DNA from: Blastococcus saxobsidens | GTDB lineage: Bacteria; Actinomycetota; Actinomycetes; Mycobacteriales; Geodermatophilaceae | Reading direction: 5' to 3' | Length of the DNA: 64,000 bases | Assembly (NCBI RefSeq): GCF_010682065.1 | Contig: NZ_JAAGWG010000007.1 | Coordinates: forward strand, 124,001 to 188,000 | Notes under the pieces: generated by a model | What the model was told of the DNA's origin: nothing | The model's input: only the letters and a program-made list of their open reading frames with translations | Databases searched by the model: none | Part shown: positions 15,295-24,015 of the stretch, in pieces | How the letters are laid out: each line of letters opens with the position of its first letter | Numbering within the stretch: the first letter of the stretch is position 1 | Position numbers and translations under genes: made by a program

Positions 15295-15466
15295 TGGCCG
15301 CGGGGTGGGTCGGTCGCGGGGCCCGGAGGGTCCCCGACCGGGACACGGGCAGCGGCTCAGCGCAGCAGGGGCACGGCTCCTGGCCGCGGGGTGGGTCGGT
15401 CGCGGGGCCCGGAGGGGCCCCGACCGGGACACGGGCAGCGGCTCAGCGCAGCAGGGGCACGGCTCC
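15295..15466. repeat. Tandem repeat, two 86-bp units
   Basis: TGGCCGCGGGGTGGGTCGGT at 15295 recurs exactly 86 bp later at 15381, and the two units differ at about one position (GGAGGGTCCCC versus GGAGGGGCCCC). A third partial start follows at 15467. Each unit contains the first hairpin and the middle of a family 2 element, so the array looks like an internal duplication of that element. Confidence 0.85.
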
Positions 15467-15493
15467 TGGCCGCGGTGCAGTCCGGAGGACTGC
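15404..15493 (-). repeat. 90-bp dispersed element, family 2
   Basis: It is bounded by GGGGCCC-GGAG-GGGCCCC (15404-15421) and a perfect hairpin TGCAGTCC-GGA-GGACTGCA (15476-15494). The interior CAGCGGCTCAGCGCAGCAGG matches the copy inside adnB. It ends 4 nt before the stop codon of the DUF2510 gene at 15498, so in gene sense it lies just downstream. Confidence 0.68.
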
Positions 15494-15497
15494 AGTG

Positions 15498-16394
15498 TCA
15501 GAGCACGTCGACGTCGTCGAGGACGCGGTCGATGACGCCGTAGAGCTCCGCGTGCGTGTTGGGGATGGAGACGTAGAGCAGCGCCGGCGCCGGGCGGCCG
15601 ACGTCGATCAGCAGCAGCGCGGCCCGCTCCCCCGTGGCGTCGTAGCCCGGGATGTCCCAGGTGAGCGTGAACTCGAACAGGTGCGCCTCGTGCCCGTCGA
15701 CGGTGCGCGGCTCGTCGCGCAGCACCTCGCGCTCGTTGGGCCCGGGGTAGTAGTTGCCGCGCACGCTGTCGGCCAACGTCGTCACCGTCGACTGCAGGCT
15801 CGAGGGGCCGGCCCAGCCGTACCCCGGCTCGACGGGGCCGGAGGTGCACTGGCTGATGAAGATGCCGCCGTCGGGGGTGTCCTCCTGCGTCGTGAAGTAC
15901 TGGCCGGTCGTCTCGGCCGTCTCCAGCTGCAGGCCGAGGTCGAACTCCGACCAGCCCTCGCCGAGGTAGGGGTAGGAGATGCCGGCGACGCGGTCGATGA
16001 TCCGCACCGTTCCGGACGGGAAGGCCGGCCCCGTCCCCGGCTGCGGTGGCAGCACGGTGGCGGGCGGGGCGGCGGTGCGATCGGGCCGGTCCCCGTCGCG
16101 GAGGGCCAGGAGCGTGCCGACGACGGCGCTGACCACGACGACGACCGTGACGAGTGCGATCCACACCGCCGACCGACCGGAGGAGCCGCTCTCCCGCACC
16201 GGCGCGGCGTCGGCCGGCTCGGTCGCCCGGGGCGGGGCGCCGGCAGCAGCGGGGGCGCTGCGCACCGCGACCCCGGGGCCGGAGGGCATCATGACGTCGG
16301 CCCACGTGCCGCCGTCCCACCAGCGCACCATGCCGGGCGTTCCACCGGGGTCGGGGTACCAGCCCGGCAAAGGGGTCTGCCCGGCTCCGGTCAC
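15498..16394 (-). CDS. DUF2510 membrane protein with extracytoplasmic domain
   Basis: A 298-aa protein from GTG 16394. The N-terminus LPGWYPDPGGTPGMVRWWDG is a DUF2510 motif, common at the cytoplasmic ends of actinobacterial membrane proteins. One TM helix spans about 76-97. The rest (about 110-298) is a probable extracytoplasmic beta-rich domain with a single Cys near 190, of unknown function. A TAGGCT box 6 nt upstream of the start points to a leaderless transcript. Divergent from the glutamine methyltransferase gene. Confidence 0.76.
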   Translation of the reverse strand: MTGAGQTPLPGWYPDPGGTPGMVRWWDGGTWADVMMPSGPGVAVRSAPAAAGAPPRATEPADAAPVRESGSSGRSAVWIALVTVVVVVSAVVGTLLALRDGDRPDRTAAPPATVLPPQPGTGPAFPSGTVRIIDRVAGISYPYLGEGWSEFDLGLQLETAETTGQYFTTQEDTPDGGIFISQCTSGPVEPGYGWAGPSSLQSTVTTLADSVRGNYYPGPNEREVLRDEPRTVDGHEAHLFEFTLTWDIPGYDATGERAALLLIDVGRPAPALLYVSIPNTHAELYGVIDRVLDDVDVL

Positions 16395-16400
16395 CCCGCC

Positions 16401-16406
16401 AGCCTA
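16401..16406 (-). promoter_or_regulatory. Putative -10 box of a leaderless gene (TAGGCT)
   Basis: On the minus strand TAGGCT ends 6 nt before GTG 16394. It supports this start codon, which has no clear ribosome site. Confidence 0.42.
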
Positions 16407-16444
16407 GGTCGTCGCCTCCCACCGTCACCGTCTCCGGAGGTCCT

Positions 16445-17218
16445 GTGCAGCACGCGTCCGCGGACGACCGCGTGGTCCGCCGGCTGCGCGCCGCCGGGTG
16501 CGTCTTCGCCGAGGACGAGGCCCGGCTGCTCGTCGCCGCCGTGACCGACACCCACGACCTCGACGTGCTCGTGGAGCGCCGGGTCGCCGGCACGCCGCTG
16601 GAGGTGCTCCTGGGCTGGGCGGAGTTCTGCGGCCTGCGGATCGCCGTCGCCCCCGGGGTGTTCGTCCCCCGCCGGCGCACCGAGGCCCTGGTGGACGAGG
16701 CCGCCTCGCTCGCCCGGCCGGGCGCGGTCGTCGTGGACCTGTGCTGCGGCACCGGCGCGGTGGCGGCGGCCCTGCTCGTGGCCGTCCCCGGCATCGACCT
16801 GCACGCCTCCGACGTCGACCCCGCGTCGGTGGCGTGCGCGAGGTCGAACCTGCCCGGCGTCCCGGTTCACGAGGGGGACCTGTTCGGGGCGCTCCCCGGC
16901 GCGCTGCGCGGCCGGATCGACGTGCTGACCGCCAATGTGCCCTACGTGCCCCGCGACGCGGTGGCACTGATGCCGCCGGAGGCGCGCGACCACGAACCAC
17001 GGACGGCGCTCGACGGCGGCCCGGACGGGCTCGCGCTCGCCCGGCGGGTCGTCGCGGGCGCCGCCGAGTGGCTGGGCCCCGGGGGCTCGCTGCTGTTCGA
17101 GTGCGGCGTGGGTCAGGTGCCCGCCGCGCTGGAGCTGGTCCCCGCCGCGGGTCTGAGTGCCCGGCTGGTGACCGACGACGACCGGGGCGCGACCGTCGTC
17201 GTCGGCACACGGGCCTGA
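16445..17218 (+). CDS. Putative protein N(5)-glutamine methyltransferase (HemK-like)
   Basis: A 257-aa SAM-dependent methyltransferase from GTG 16445 (GGAGG upstream). SAM motif I is VVDLCCGTGAVAAALL, the acidic residue is in DVDPASVACAR, and motif IV is NVPYVP, a variant of the NPPY that binds the target glutamine in HemK/PrmC. This NVPY form defines a separate actinobacterial family of putative glutamine methyltransferases. PrmC methylates the GGQ of release factors; whether this paralogue does so is unknown. Convergent with the M20 peptidase gene. Confidence 0.83.
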   Translation: MQHASADDRVVRRLRAAGCVFAEDEARLLVAAVTDTHDLDVLVERRVAGTPLEVLLGWAEFCGLRIAVAPGVFVPRRRTEALVDEAASLARPGAVVVDLCCGTGAVAAALLVAVPGIDLHASDVDPASVACARSNLPGVPVHEGDLFGALPGALRGRIDVLTANVPYVPRDAVALMPPEARDHEPRTALDGGPDGLALARRVVAGAAEWLGPGGSLLFECGVGQVPAALELVPAAGLSARLVTDDDRGATVVVGTRA

Positions 17219-17220
17219 GA

Positions 17221-17236
17221 CGTTCCCGCGGGAACG
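17221..17236. terminator. 16-bp perfect palindrome between convergent genes
   Basis: CGTTCCCGCGGGAACG is self-complementary and lies between two convergent stop codons, so it could act as a bidirectional terminator or a protein-binding site. There is no T tract. Confidence 0.4.
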
Positions 17237-17276
17237 CCGTCGACCTTCCCGACACCTCGGGCGGGGTGCCCGGCGC

Positions 17277-18686
17277 CTACCTCGCGCGCCGGGCCGCCAG
17301 TTCCCGCCACAGGTGGGCCGAGGCCTCCGCGCCGCGGGAGAGCATCGACAGCAGCACCCGCTCGTTGGGCGAGTGGATGCGGTCGGTGGGCAGCCCGACG
17401 CCGAGGAACAGCAGCGGCGCCGCGAGCGCGCCGGCGATCGCCGCCTCGGGTCCGCTGCCGCCCTCGCGGGTGAGCAGCACGTCGGCGGGATCGGTGTCGA
17501 AGGCCTGCCCGATGGCCGCCAGGAGCGCGTCCATGTGCGGGGAGTCCAGGTCGCTGGCGCACGGCGCGACGCCGCCGGGCGGGGTGTGCACCTCGGCCTC
17601 GATGCCGGCCGGCACGTTCGCCGCCACCCATGACCGCAGCAGCGGTCCGATCTCCTCCGGTCGCTGGTCGGAGACGAGCCGGAAGGTGACCTTGGCGTGC
17701 GCCTCGGCCGGGATGATCGTCTTGTGGCCGGGGCCGGTGTAGCCGCCCCACATGCCGTTGACCTCGGCGGTCGGTCGGGCGCCGGTGCGCTCCAGGGTGG
17801 TGAAGCCGGCCTCGCCGTAGGTGGCCCGGGAGGCGGCAGGGCCGGCGAGCCACGCCTGCTCGTCGAACGGCACCCGGCCCATCAGCTCGCGCTCGCGCTC
17901 CGACAGCGGCCGCACCGCGTCGTAGAAGCCGGGGATCGTGACGCGGCCCCGGTCGTCGTGCAGCTTCGCGATCAGCTCGGCCAGGGCGTGCAGCGGGTTG
18001 GGGACGGCGCCGCCGAAGGATCCGGAGTGCAGGTCGACGGCCGGGCCGCGCAGGGTGATCTCGGCGTCGGCCAGCCCGCGCATCGCCGTCACCGCGCTCG
18101 GCACGTCCGGTGCGGCCATCCCGGTGTCGCTGACCACGACGACGTCGCAGTCCAGCCGGTCGCGGCGCTCCCGCAGCAGCGCCTCGAAGTGCGGCGAGCC
18201 GGACTCCTCCTCGCCCTCCACGAGCAGCTTGACGGTGACCGCCGGGGTGTCGCGGCCGGTGGCGGCGAGGTGGGCCCGCATGCCCAGCAGGTGGACGATC
18301 AGCACGCCCTTGTCGTCGCTCGCGCCCCGGCCGTGCAGCTCGGGGCCGGCGGGGCCCTCGACCCGGGTCGGCTCGAACGGCGGGTGCTCCCACAGCTCCA
18401 GCGGGTCGACCGGCTGCACGTCGTGGTGGCCGTAGATCAGCGCGACGGGGGCGTCGGGGTCGGCGCTGGGCCACTCCGCGTAGACCGCGGGCGCGCCGGC
18501 GGTCGGCCAGATCTCCACGGTCGGGAACCCGGTGCGGGTGAGCGCCTCGACGAGCCAGGCGGCGCTCGCGGCGACGTCGTCGGAGTGCGCCGGGTCGGCC
18601 GAGATCGACGGGATCCGCAGCCACGCGTCGAGGTCGGCGTGCAGGTCCTCGATGTGGGCGGTGACGTACTCGCGCTCGCTGGTCAC
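17277..18686 (-). CDS. M20 family dipeptidase
   Basis: A protein of 469 aa with all M20 metal ligands visible: GHHDVQ near 90, the bridging Asp in GRGASDDKG near 119, EGEEESGS near 149-156, SDTGM and the C-terminal His in IHSPNE. The PAVDLHSGSFGGAVPNP and GGSGP regions place it in the dipeptidase/CNDP-like M20 group that hydrolyses short peptides with two metal ions. GTG 18686 is chosen because TACCGT lies 7 nt upstream. Divergent from an epoxide-hydrolase-like gene; both appear leaderless. Confidence 0.88.
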   Translation of the reverse strand: MTSEREYVTAHIEDLHADLDAWLRIPSISADPAHSDDVAASAAWLVEALTRTGFPTVEIWPTAGAPAVYAEWPSADPDAPVALIYGHHDVQPVDPLELWEHPPFEPTRVEGPAGPELHGRGASDDKGVLIVHLLGMRAHLAATGRDTPAVTVKLLVEGEEESGSPHFEALLRERRDRLDCDVVVVSDTGMAAPDVPSAVTAMRGLADAEITLRGPAVDLHSGSFGGAVPNPLHALAELIAKLHDDRGRVTIPGFYDAVRPLSERERELMGRVPFDEQAWLAGPAASRATYGEAGFTTLERTGARPTAEVNGMWGGYTGPGHKTIIPAEAHAKVTFRLVSDQRPEEIGPLLRSWVAANVPAGIEAEVHTPPGGVAPCASDLDSPHMDALLAAIGQAFDTDPADVLLTREGGSGPEAAIAGALAAPLLFLGVGLPTDRIHSPNERVLLSMLSRGAEASAHLWRELAARRAR

Positions 18687-18693
18687 GGGGTGG

Positions 18694-18699
18694 ACGGTA
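18694..18699 (-). promoter_or_regulatory. Putative -10 box of a leaderless gene (TACCGT)
   Basis: On the minus strand TACCGT ends 7 nt before GTG 18686 of the M20 peptidase gene. Confidence 0.48.
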
Positions 18700-18729
18700 G
18701 TGCCGCCAGCGCGGCGCGCCTCGTCCGGA

Positions 18730-18735
18730 TAGCGT
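18730..18735 (+). promoter_or_regulatory. Putative -10 box of a leaderless gene (TAGCGT)
   Basis: TAGCGT ends 7 nt before ATG 18743. The two divergent starts and both boxes fit in 57 bp. Confidence 0.48.
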
Positions 18736-18742
18736 CCGGGGC

Positions 18743-19594
18743 ATGCCCGGAGAGCTGCTGCGCACCGATGTCGGCGACCTGACCTTCGACGTGCGGGTCG
18801 ACGGCCCGGAGGACGGGCGGCCGGTGCTGCTGCTGCACGGGTTCCCCGAGACCTCGGCGTCCTGGGCCGCGGTCACGCCGCTGCTCACCCAGGCCGGCCT
18901 GCGCACGTACGCACCCGACCAGCTCGGCTACTCCCCCGGCGCGCGGCCGTCCGACGTGGACGCCTACGCCGCGCAGAACCTGGCGCAGGTGACGGCCGAC
19001 CTGATGACGGCGCTGGAGATCCCGGTGGCCGACGTCGTGGGTCACGACTGGGGCAGCAACGTCGCGTGGACGCTGGCCGCCTGGCACTCCGACCGGGTGC
19101 GCTCGCTGACCGCGGTGTCGGTGCCCCATCCGGCCGCGTACACCGCGGCCTTCCGGGTGGACCCGGAGCAGAAGGAGCGCTCGGCCTACATCCGGCTCTT
19201 CTGGCAGCGGGGCAAGGCTGAGGAGGTGCTCCTGGCCGACGACGCGCGGCGGCTGCGCCGGATGCTGCTGGGCACCGAGGGCGAGACCGGGGTGTCGCCG
19301 GAGGCCGTCGACGAGTACGTCGCCGTGCTGTCCGCGCCGGGCGCGCTGACCGCGGCCCTCAACTGGTACCGGGCCATGAGCTCCGACGTGCGCGTGGACA
19401 AGGTGTCGGTGCCCACCACCTACGTCTGGAGCGACGGCGACGTCGCCATCGGGCGGACCGCCGCGCAGGCGTGCGAGGAGTTCGTGACCGGGGACTACCG
19501 CTTCGTCGAGCTGCCCGGCGTCACGCACTGGATCCCCGAGCAGGCGCCGGAGCAGCTCGCCGCCGCGATCCTGGACCGCATCGCGTCGGCGTGA
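18743..19594 (+). CDS. Alpha/beta hydrolase, epoxide-hydrolase-like
   Basis: A protein of 283 aa. The oxyanion motif HGFPET (about 33-38) and an Asp nucleophile in VVGHDWGSNVAW (about 98-109) place it with epoxide hydrolases and haloalkane dehalogenases rather than serine esterases. The catalytic His is in GVTHWIPEQ near the C-terminus. The cap domain spans about 130-210. Substrate is unknown. Its stop overlaps the next gene's start (GTGA), so the three genes 18743-20543 form one operon. Confidence 0.85.
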   Translation: MPGELLRTDVGDLTFDVRVDGPEDGRPVLLLHGFPETSASWAAVTPLLTQAGLRTYAPDQLGYSPGARPSDVDAYAAQNLAQVTADLMTALEIPVADVVGHDWGSNVAWTLAAWHSDRVRSLTAVSVPHPAAYTAAFRVDPEQKERSAYIRLFWQRGKAEEVLLADDARRLRRMLLGTEGETGVSPEAVDEYVAVLSAPGALTAALNWYRAMSSDVRVDKVSVPTTYVWSDGDVAIGRTAAQACEEFVTGDYRFVELPGVTHWIPEQAPEQLAAAILDRIASA

Positions 19595-20052
19595 CGGCGC
19601 CGGTGCGCACGCGGCACCCGCTCGACCGGTTCTGGGTGGTGTGCCTGCTCCTGCTCGTGGTGGTGGCCGTGACCGGGGTCCTGTTCTCCGGACGCGAGCG
19701 GCCGTACTGGGGACAACCGCGGACGGAGGTCACGGTCACCGACGTCGTGTACCGGGACGGCCCGCGCGGGCCGGACAGCGGCCGCTGCACCGGGGGCACG
19801 TCCGCCTACGAGGTGGTCGGGACGGACGGCCGGGCGGGCACGCTCCACGACTGCGGCACCCACTACTTCGACGGCGACACGATCGAGGTGGTGTGGCACG
19901 AGGATGAGGACCTCGCGCTCGACTACGTCGCGGGACCGGGCCTGACGGCCGCCATCCTCGGCGGCCTCTACCTGGGCATGGTCGCGATCACGAGCGTCGT
20001 GCTGGTGGTGCAGCGCCGCAGGGAGCGGGCCGCCGGGGCGGGCGTCCCGTGA
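19591..20052 (+). CDS. DUF3592-like two-TM membrane protein
   Basis: A protein of 153 aa from GTG 19591, overlapping the previous stop (GTGA). TM helices lie at about 11-31 and 113-137. Between them is an extracytoplasmic segment with two Cys (RCTGGTSAYEV and LHDCGTHYF) that could form a disulfide, and VTVTDVVYRDGPRG. The shape resembles DUF3592 proteins. Function unknown. It overlaps the GNAT gene by 4 nt. Confidence 0.7.
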   Translation: MTAPVRTRHPLDRFWVVCLLLLVVVAVTGVLFSGRERPYWGQPRTEVTVTDVVYRDGPRGPDSGRCTGGTSAYEVVGTDGRAGTLHDCGTHYFDGDTIEVVWHEDEDLALDYVAGPGLTAAILGGLYLGMVAITSVVLVVQRRRERAAGAGVP

Positions 20053-20543
20053 GCGCGCCGGCGCTCCGGGTGCCGACCGCCGCCGACGCCGATCGGTGGT
20101 TCGAGCTGTTCGACGACGTCGAGGTCATGCGCTTCATCGGCTCGGGCGAGGTGCGGGACCGGGAGTACTACACGGGCCTGGTCGCCCGGCAACGGGAGCT
20201 GGCCGAAGCCACCGGCCTGTGCCTGTTCAGCGTGCTGGCCGACGGCGAGGTGGCCGGATTCGCCGGGATCCATCCGTGGAGCCACCCCTGGGGTCCGACC
20301 GGGTCGCTGGAGGCCGGCTGGCGGCTGGGCCGCCGGTTCTGGGGCCGCGGGTCGGCCACGGCCGCCGCACGAGCGGCGGTGGGGCTGGCCCGCGACCGCG
20401 GTGTCCCGCGACTGGTCTCGATGATCGCGGGCGGCAACGACGCCTCGGCCGCGGTGGCCCGGAAGCTCGGCATGGCGCCGGTGCGGTCGCACCGGTCCCC
20501 CGAGGGCCTCGACGTGGAGGAGTTCGGACTGACGCTCGACTGA
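20049..20543 (+). CDS. GNAT family N-acetyltransferase
   Basis: A protein of 164 aa, starting at GTG 20049 inside the previous stop (GTGA). It has the RimJ/RimL-type GNAT fold: TAADADRWFELF at the N-terminus, LEAGWRLGRRFWGRGSATAA as the acetyl-CoA-binding motif A (about 92-111), and NDASAAVARKLGM near 131-143. It should transfer an acetyl group from acetyl-CoA to an amine; the substrate is unknown. Confidence 0.85.
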   Translation: MSAPALRVPTAADADRWFELFDDVEVMRFIGSGEVRDREYYTGLVARQRELAEATGLCLFSVLADGEVAGFAGIHPWSHPWGPTGSLEAGWRLGRRFWGRGSATAAARAAVGLARDRGVPRLVSMIAGGNDASAAVARKLGMAPVRSHRSPEGLDVEEFGLTLD

Positions 20544-20550
20544 TCGACCT

Positions 20551-20572
20551 GTCGACATCTCGACGAGTCGAC
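20551..20572. terminator. Weak inverted repeat between convergent genes
   Basis: GTCGAC at 20551-20556 and 20567-20572 can pair around a 10-nt loop between the GNAT stop and the adnB stop. It is short, so the terminator call is tentative. Confidence 0.3.
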
Positions 20573-20586
20573 CCGCCGTCCGGCAG

Positions 20587-23500
20587 CTACTCCTCGGGCC
20601 CGCTGATCAGTGCCTGCAGACCGGCCTCGTCGAGCAGGTCGACGGGGCGGATCGTCTCCTTGGCGGCGACGTGGTGGAAACCCGCGCTGACCTGCTCCAC
20701 CGGCACACCGGTGAGCCGCGACCAGCCCAGCCGGTAGGCGGCCAGCTGCACCGCGACCGCGGCCAGCTCAGCGCCCGATGGCGGCGGGCCGGTCTTCCAG
20801 TCGATGACCTCGTAGCCGCCGTCCTCCCGCTGGAAGACCGCGTCGATCCGCCCGCGCAGGGTCAGCGGACCGAGCGGGGTCTCGAACGGCACCTCGACCT
20901 CGACGGGCTGGCGGTCGGCCCACTCGCTGGCGAGGAACGCCTCCCGCAGCTCGGCGAGCGCGTCGTCGGGGGCGGCCAGCTCGTCGCCGGAGCCGGGCAG
21001 CTCGTCGAGGTCGACCAGCCGGGCGGCGCCGAAGCGCTCCTCCAGCCAGGCGTGGAAGGCCGTGCCCCGGCGGGCCTGCGGCGCGGGCGCGGCGGGCATC
21101 GGGCGGCGCAGCCGGCGGGCCAGCTCGCCGGGGTCGCGGCGCAACGTGACCAGCGCCGACACCGAGAGGTGGGAGGGCAGCGGGACCTCGACCGTCGGGC
21201 TGGCGGCGACGGCGCGTTCGCGGAGCAGCAGGTCGGCGTCCCGCACCCAGGAGGCGACGAGCTCGTCGGGCTCACCGAGCGTGAGGTCGGGGTCCAGCGG
21301 GTGCGGCGCGGCGCCCTCGACCAGCTGCGCGGCGGCGGTCAGCGCGCGACGGCGCGGCTCCGAGAGCGGATCGGCCGGCCACTGCCCGACCGGCCACTCC
21401 TCCAGCGCCGGGTTGGTCGCGCCGTCCTCGGGCGCCGGCGTCCACTGCACGACCGTGCCGGCGCCGGCCTCGCACGCCTCCTTGGCGGTGTGCAGCAGGG
21501 ACGAGGGCCCGCACGGCTTGATCCCGTCGCGCCACCAGCTGCCCGAGCACAGCAGCAGCCGCTTGGCGCGGGTGACCGCGACGTACCCGAGCCGGATCTC
21601 CTCGTCGCGGCCGAAGTCCTTCCAGTCCTGGACGTACTCCTCCAGCGCGTCCCGGACCACGGCCTGGTCGCCGGAGCCGGGGACGGGGAGCTTCAGGCGG
21701 GGCAGCTCCCCGCGGTCGGTGAGCCGCAGCTCGGCCGGGACGGCGCCCGGGTCCTTGATCCAGGAGTCGCTGGCGTTGGACCGTGCGGGGAACTGGTCGA
21801 CGGTCATGCCCGGCACGGCGACGACGTCCCACTCCAGGCCCTTGGCCGAGTGCCCGGTGAGCAGCTGGACCGCCTCCGGGTTGACCGCCACCTCCCCCGG
21901 CTCCAGACCGCGCTCGCGTTCCTCCGCGTCCCGCAGGTAGCCCAGGAACGCCGGGAGGGAGGGCAGCTCGGCCAGCTGGGTGAACTCCGCGGCGACCCCG
22001 TGCAGGGCATCCAGGTGCGCCCGCGCGCCGGCCGGGCTCACGCCGGGGGCGCTGGCCAGCTCGGTCTCCAGGCCCAGCGTCCGGGCCACCTCGTTGACCA
22101 GGTCCGGCAGCGACTCGCCGATCCGGCCGCGCAGGTGGGCCAGCTCGCCCCCCAGCCGGCGCAGCCGCCGGTAGCCCGTGGGCGAGTACTGCCCGGGGTC
22201 ACCCAGGTCGTCGATCGCCTCCACGATGCTGCCGCGTTCCTGCGGCGGCTCGGGCGTGCCGGCGGCGGCCTCGTCGCCGTCGGCGGGCCGAGGTGGGCGG
22301 CGGGAGTGCACCAGCGCCCGCGCGCGGGCCTCGAGTGCGGCGAGGTCACGCGGGCCGATCCGCCAGCGGGCCCCGGTGAGCAGCCGGCCCATGGCGTCGC
22401 CGGCCGTCGGGTCCACCAGCACCGTCAGGGTGGCGACGACGTCGGAGACCTCGGGCACCTCGAGCAGCCCGCCGAGGCCGACCACTTCGACGGGCAGGCC
22501 CCGCTCGCGCAGCGCCGCGGCGATGCCGGGCAACTGCTTGCGGGTGCGGACCAGCACCGCCATCGACGGCGGGCGGTGCACCTCGTCGCCCTCCGGACGA
22601 CCCCGCGACCAGGTGCCGTCCCCCTGCTCGGGTGAGCCGCTGCGTCGTCCCTGCGCGGACCCCTCCGGGGCCCACTCCGGAGGGGCCGCTTCCACGCCCG
22701 AGTACCACGCGCGCGCCAGCCGGTCGGCCAGCGCGGCGGTCTCGTCGGCGACGGTCTCGTACAGCCCGACGGTCACCGCACCCCGGCCCGCCGTGGGTGC
22801 CGGCGCCAGGTCGGGCAACGGGGAGGCCGGCTCCGGCAGCATCCCGGAGACGGCGTTGGCGACGGCGAGCACCGCCTCGTCGTTGCGCCAGCTGGTGGCC
22901 AGCGTCAGCCGCTCCGCCCGCCGGCCGGGCCCGCCGGGGAAGGTGCGGGCGAACCGCTCGATGGTGCCGGCCGAGGCGCCGCGCCAGCCGTAGATCGACT
23001 GGCGGGGGTCGCCGACGGCGAGCACCGGGTGGCCGCTGTCGCCGCCGAACAGCGCCTCGAGCATCCGCAGCTGCCCGACGCTGGTGTCCTGGTACTCGTC
23101 GAGCAGCACGACCTTCCACCGGGCCCGCTCGCGGCGGCCGACCTCCGCCGACGCGACGGCGATCCGCGCGGCGTAGGACACCTGGTCGGCATAGTCGATG
23201 GAGCCCATCGCCCGCTTGCGCGCCTCGAAGGCCTCGACCAGCGGCAGCAGCGCCACCCGGGCGCGCTGCCGGGCGAGCATCTCGGTGACCGCGGCGTAGG
23301 GCCCCCTCTTCTTCGGGGCGTCGGGGTAGCCGGCGATCTGCGACTCCAGCCGTGCCGTCCAGGTGCGCAGCGCGGCGGGCGTGACGTCGTGCTCACCCAT
23401 CTCGGCGGCCAGCGCCAGCACGTCCTCGACGGTGGTGAGCAGGGAGAGCGGCACGTCGGACATGTCGCCGGTCCACGCCGCGACCGCCGTGGTGGCCTGG

Positions 23501-24015
23501 CCCCAGCACATCGCGGGGCCGAGCACTCCGGCGCCGGGCTCCACGCCGATCCGGAGCCCGTGCTCGGCCACCAGCGCGGCCGCGTAGCCGTGGTAGGTCG
23601 ACACCGTGGGCTGGGCGATCCCCAGCCGCTCCTTGAGGTCGGCCTCGGTGTCGGGGTGGCGGGCGAGCGCACCGAGCCGCAGCCGGACCCGCTCGTTGAG
23701 CTCGCTGGCGGCCTTGCGGGTGAAGGTCAGACCGAGGATCGCCTCGGGCTCGACGATCCGGTTGGCCACCAGGTAGGACACCCGGGCGGCCATCGTCTCG
23801 GTCTTGCCCGACCCGGCCCCGGCGACGACGACCAGCGGCCGGTCGGCCGGCGCGGAGACCACGCCGGCCTGCTCGGGCGACGGCGCGTAGCCGAGCCCGC
23901 AGCGCGCGGCGACCTCCGCCGGGGTCAGCAGGCGGCGCGGGGCCGGCTCCTCGGCCGGGGTACCGAAGAACAGGTCGTCGAAGGAAAGCTGAGCGTCGTC
24001 GTGCCCGCGGCTCAT
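20587..24015 (-). CDS. adnB: AdnB helicase-nuclease subunit with in-frame repeat insertion
   Basis: A protein of 1142 aa, somewhat longer than mycobacterial AdnB. N-terminal UvrD-like motor: Walker A GAGSGKT at 66-72, motif II LLDEYQDTSVGQ, motif III GDPRQSIYGWRG, motif V GHSAKGLEWDVVAV. C-terminal RecB-type nuclease: GRIDAVFQREDGGYEVIDWKTG, with DWK near 1070. AdnAB resects double-strand breaks for recombination in actinobacteria, where it replaces AddAB or RecBCD. About 38 residues near 442-479 (PEGSAQ...RPEGDE) are encoded by a family 2 intergenic element. The ATG overlaps the adnA stop (ATGA). Confidence 0.92.
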   Translation of the reverse strand: MSRGHDDAQLSFDDLFFGTPAEEPAPRRLLTPAEVAARCGLGYAPSPEQAGVVSAPADRPLVVVAGAGSGKTETMAARVSYLVANRIVEPEAILGLTFTRKAASELNERVRLRLGALARHPDTEADLKERLGIAQPTVSTYHGYAAALVAEHGLRIGVEPGAGVLGPAMCWGQATTAVAAWTGDMSDVPLSLLTTVEDVLALAAEMGEHDVTPAALRTWTARLESQIAGYPDAPKKRGPYAAVTEMLARQRARVALLPLVEAFEARKRAMGSIDYADQVSYAARIAVASAEVGRRERARWKVVLLDEYQDTSVGQLRMLEALFGGDSGHPVLAVGDPRQSIYGWRGASAGTIERFARTFPGGPGRRAERLTLATSWRNDEAVLAVANAVSGMLPEPASPLPDLAPAPTAGRGAVTVGLYETVADETAALADRLARAWYSGVEAAPPEWAPEGSAQGRRSGSPEQGDGTWSRGRPEGDEVHRPPSMAVLVRTRKQLPGIAAALRERGLPVEVVGLGGLLEVPEVSDVVATLTVLVDPTAGDAMGRLLTGARWRIGPRDLAALEARARALVHSRRPPRPADGDEAAAGTPEPPQERGSIVEAIDDLGDPGQYSPTGYRRLRRLGGELAHLRGRIGESLPDLVNEVARTLGLETELASAPGVSPAGARAHLDALHGVAAEFTQLAELPSLPAFLGYLRDAEERERGLEPGEVAVNPEAVQLLTGHSAKGLEWDVVAVPGMTVDQFPARSNASDSWIKDPGAVPAELRLTDRGELPRLKLPVPGSGDQAVVRDALEEYVQDWKDFGRDEEIRLGYVAVTRAKRLLLCSGSWWRDGIKPCGPSSLLHTAKEACEAGAGTVVQWTPAPEDGATNPALEEWPVGQWPADPLSEPRRRALTAAAQLVEGAAPHPLDPDLTLGEPDELVASWVRDADLLLRERAVAASPTVEVPLPSHLSVSALVTLRRDPGELARRLRRPMPAAPAPQARRGTAFHAWLEERFGAARLVDLDELPGSGDELAAPDDALAELREAFLASEWADRQPVEVEVPFETPLGPLTLRGRIDAVFQREDGGYEVIDWKTGPPPSGAELAAVAVQLAAYRLGWSRLTGVPVEQVSAGFHHVAAKETIRPVDLLDEAGLQALISGPEE
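22585..22673 (-). repeat. 89-bp dispersed element, family 2, inside adnB
   Basis: In adnB sense it opens with GGGCCCC-GGA-GGGGTCC (22673-22657) and closes with GTCGTCC-GGA-GGGCGAC (22601-22585). The interior matches the intergenic copies at 5556-5643 and 15404-15493 (for example CAGCGGCTCA, AGCAGGGGGACGGCACCTGG and TCGCGG). It is translated in frame as a Gly/Ser/Arg/Pro-rich loop. Confidence 0.72.

Noticed and set aside
15295..15466. Tandem repeat considered as a CRISPR array
   Set aside because: Two adjacent 86-bp units without spacers and no cas genes; explained as duplication within a dispersed element.
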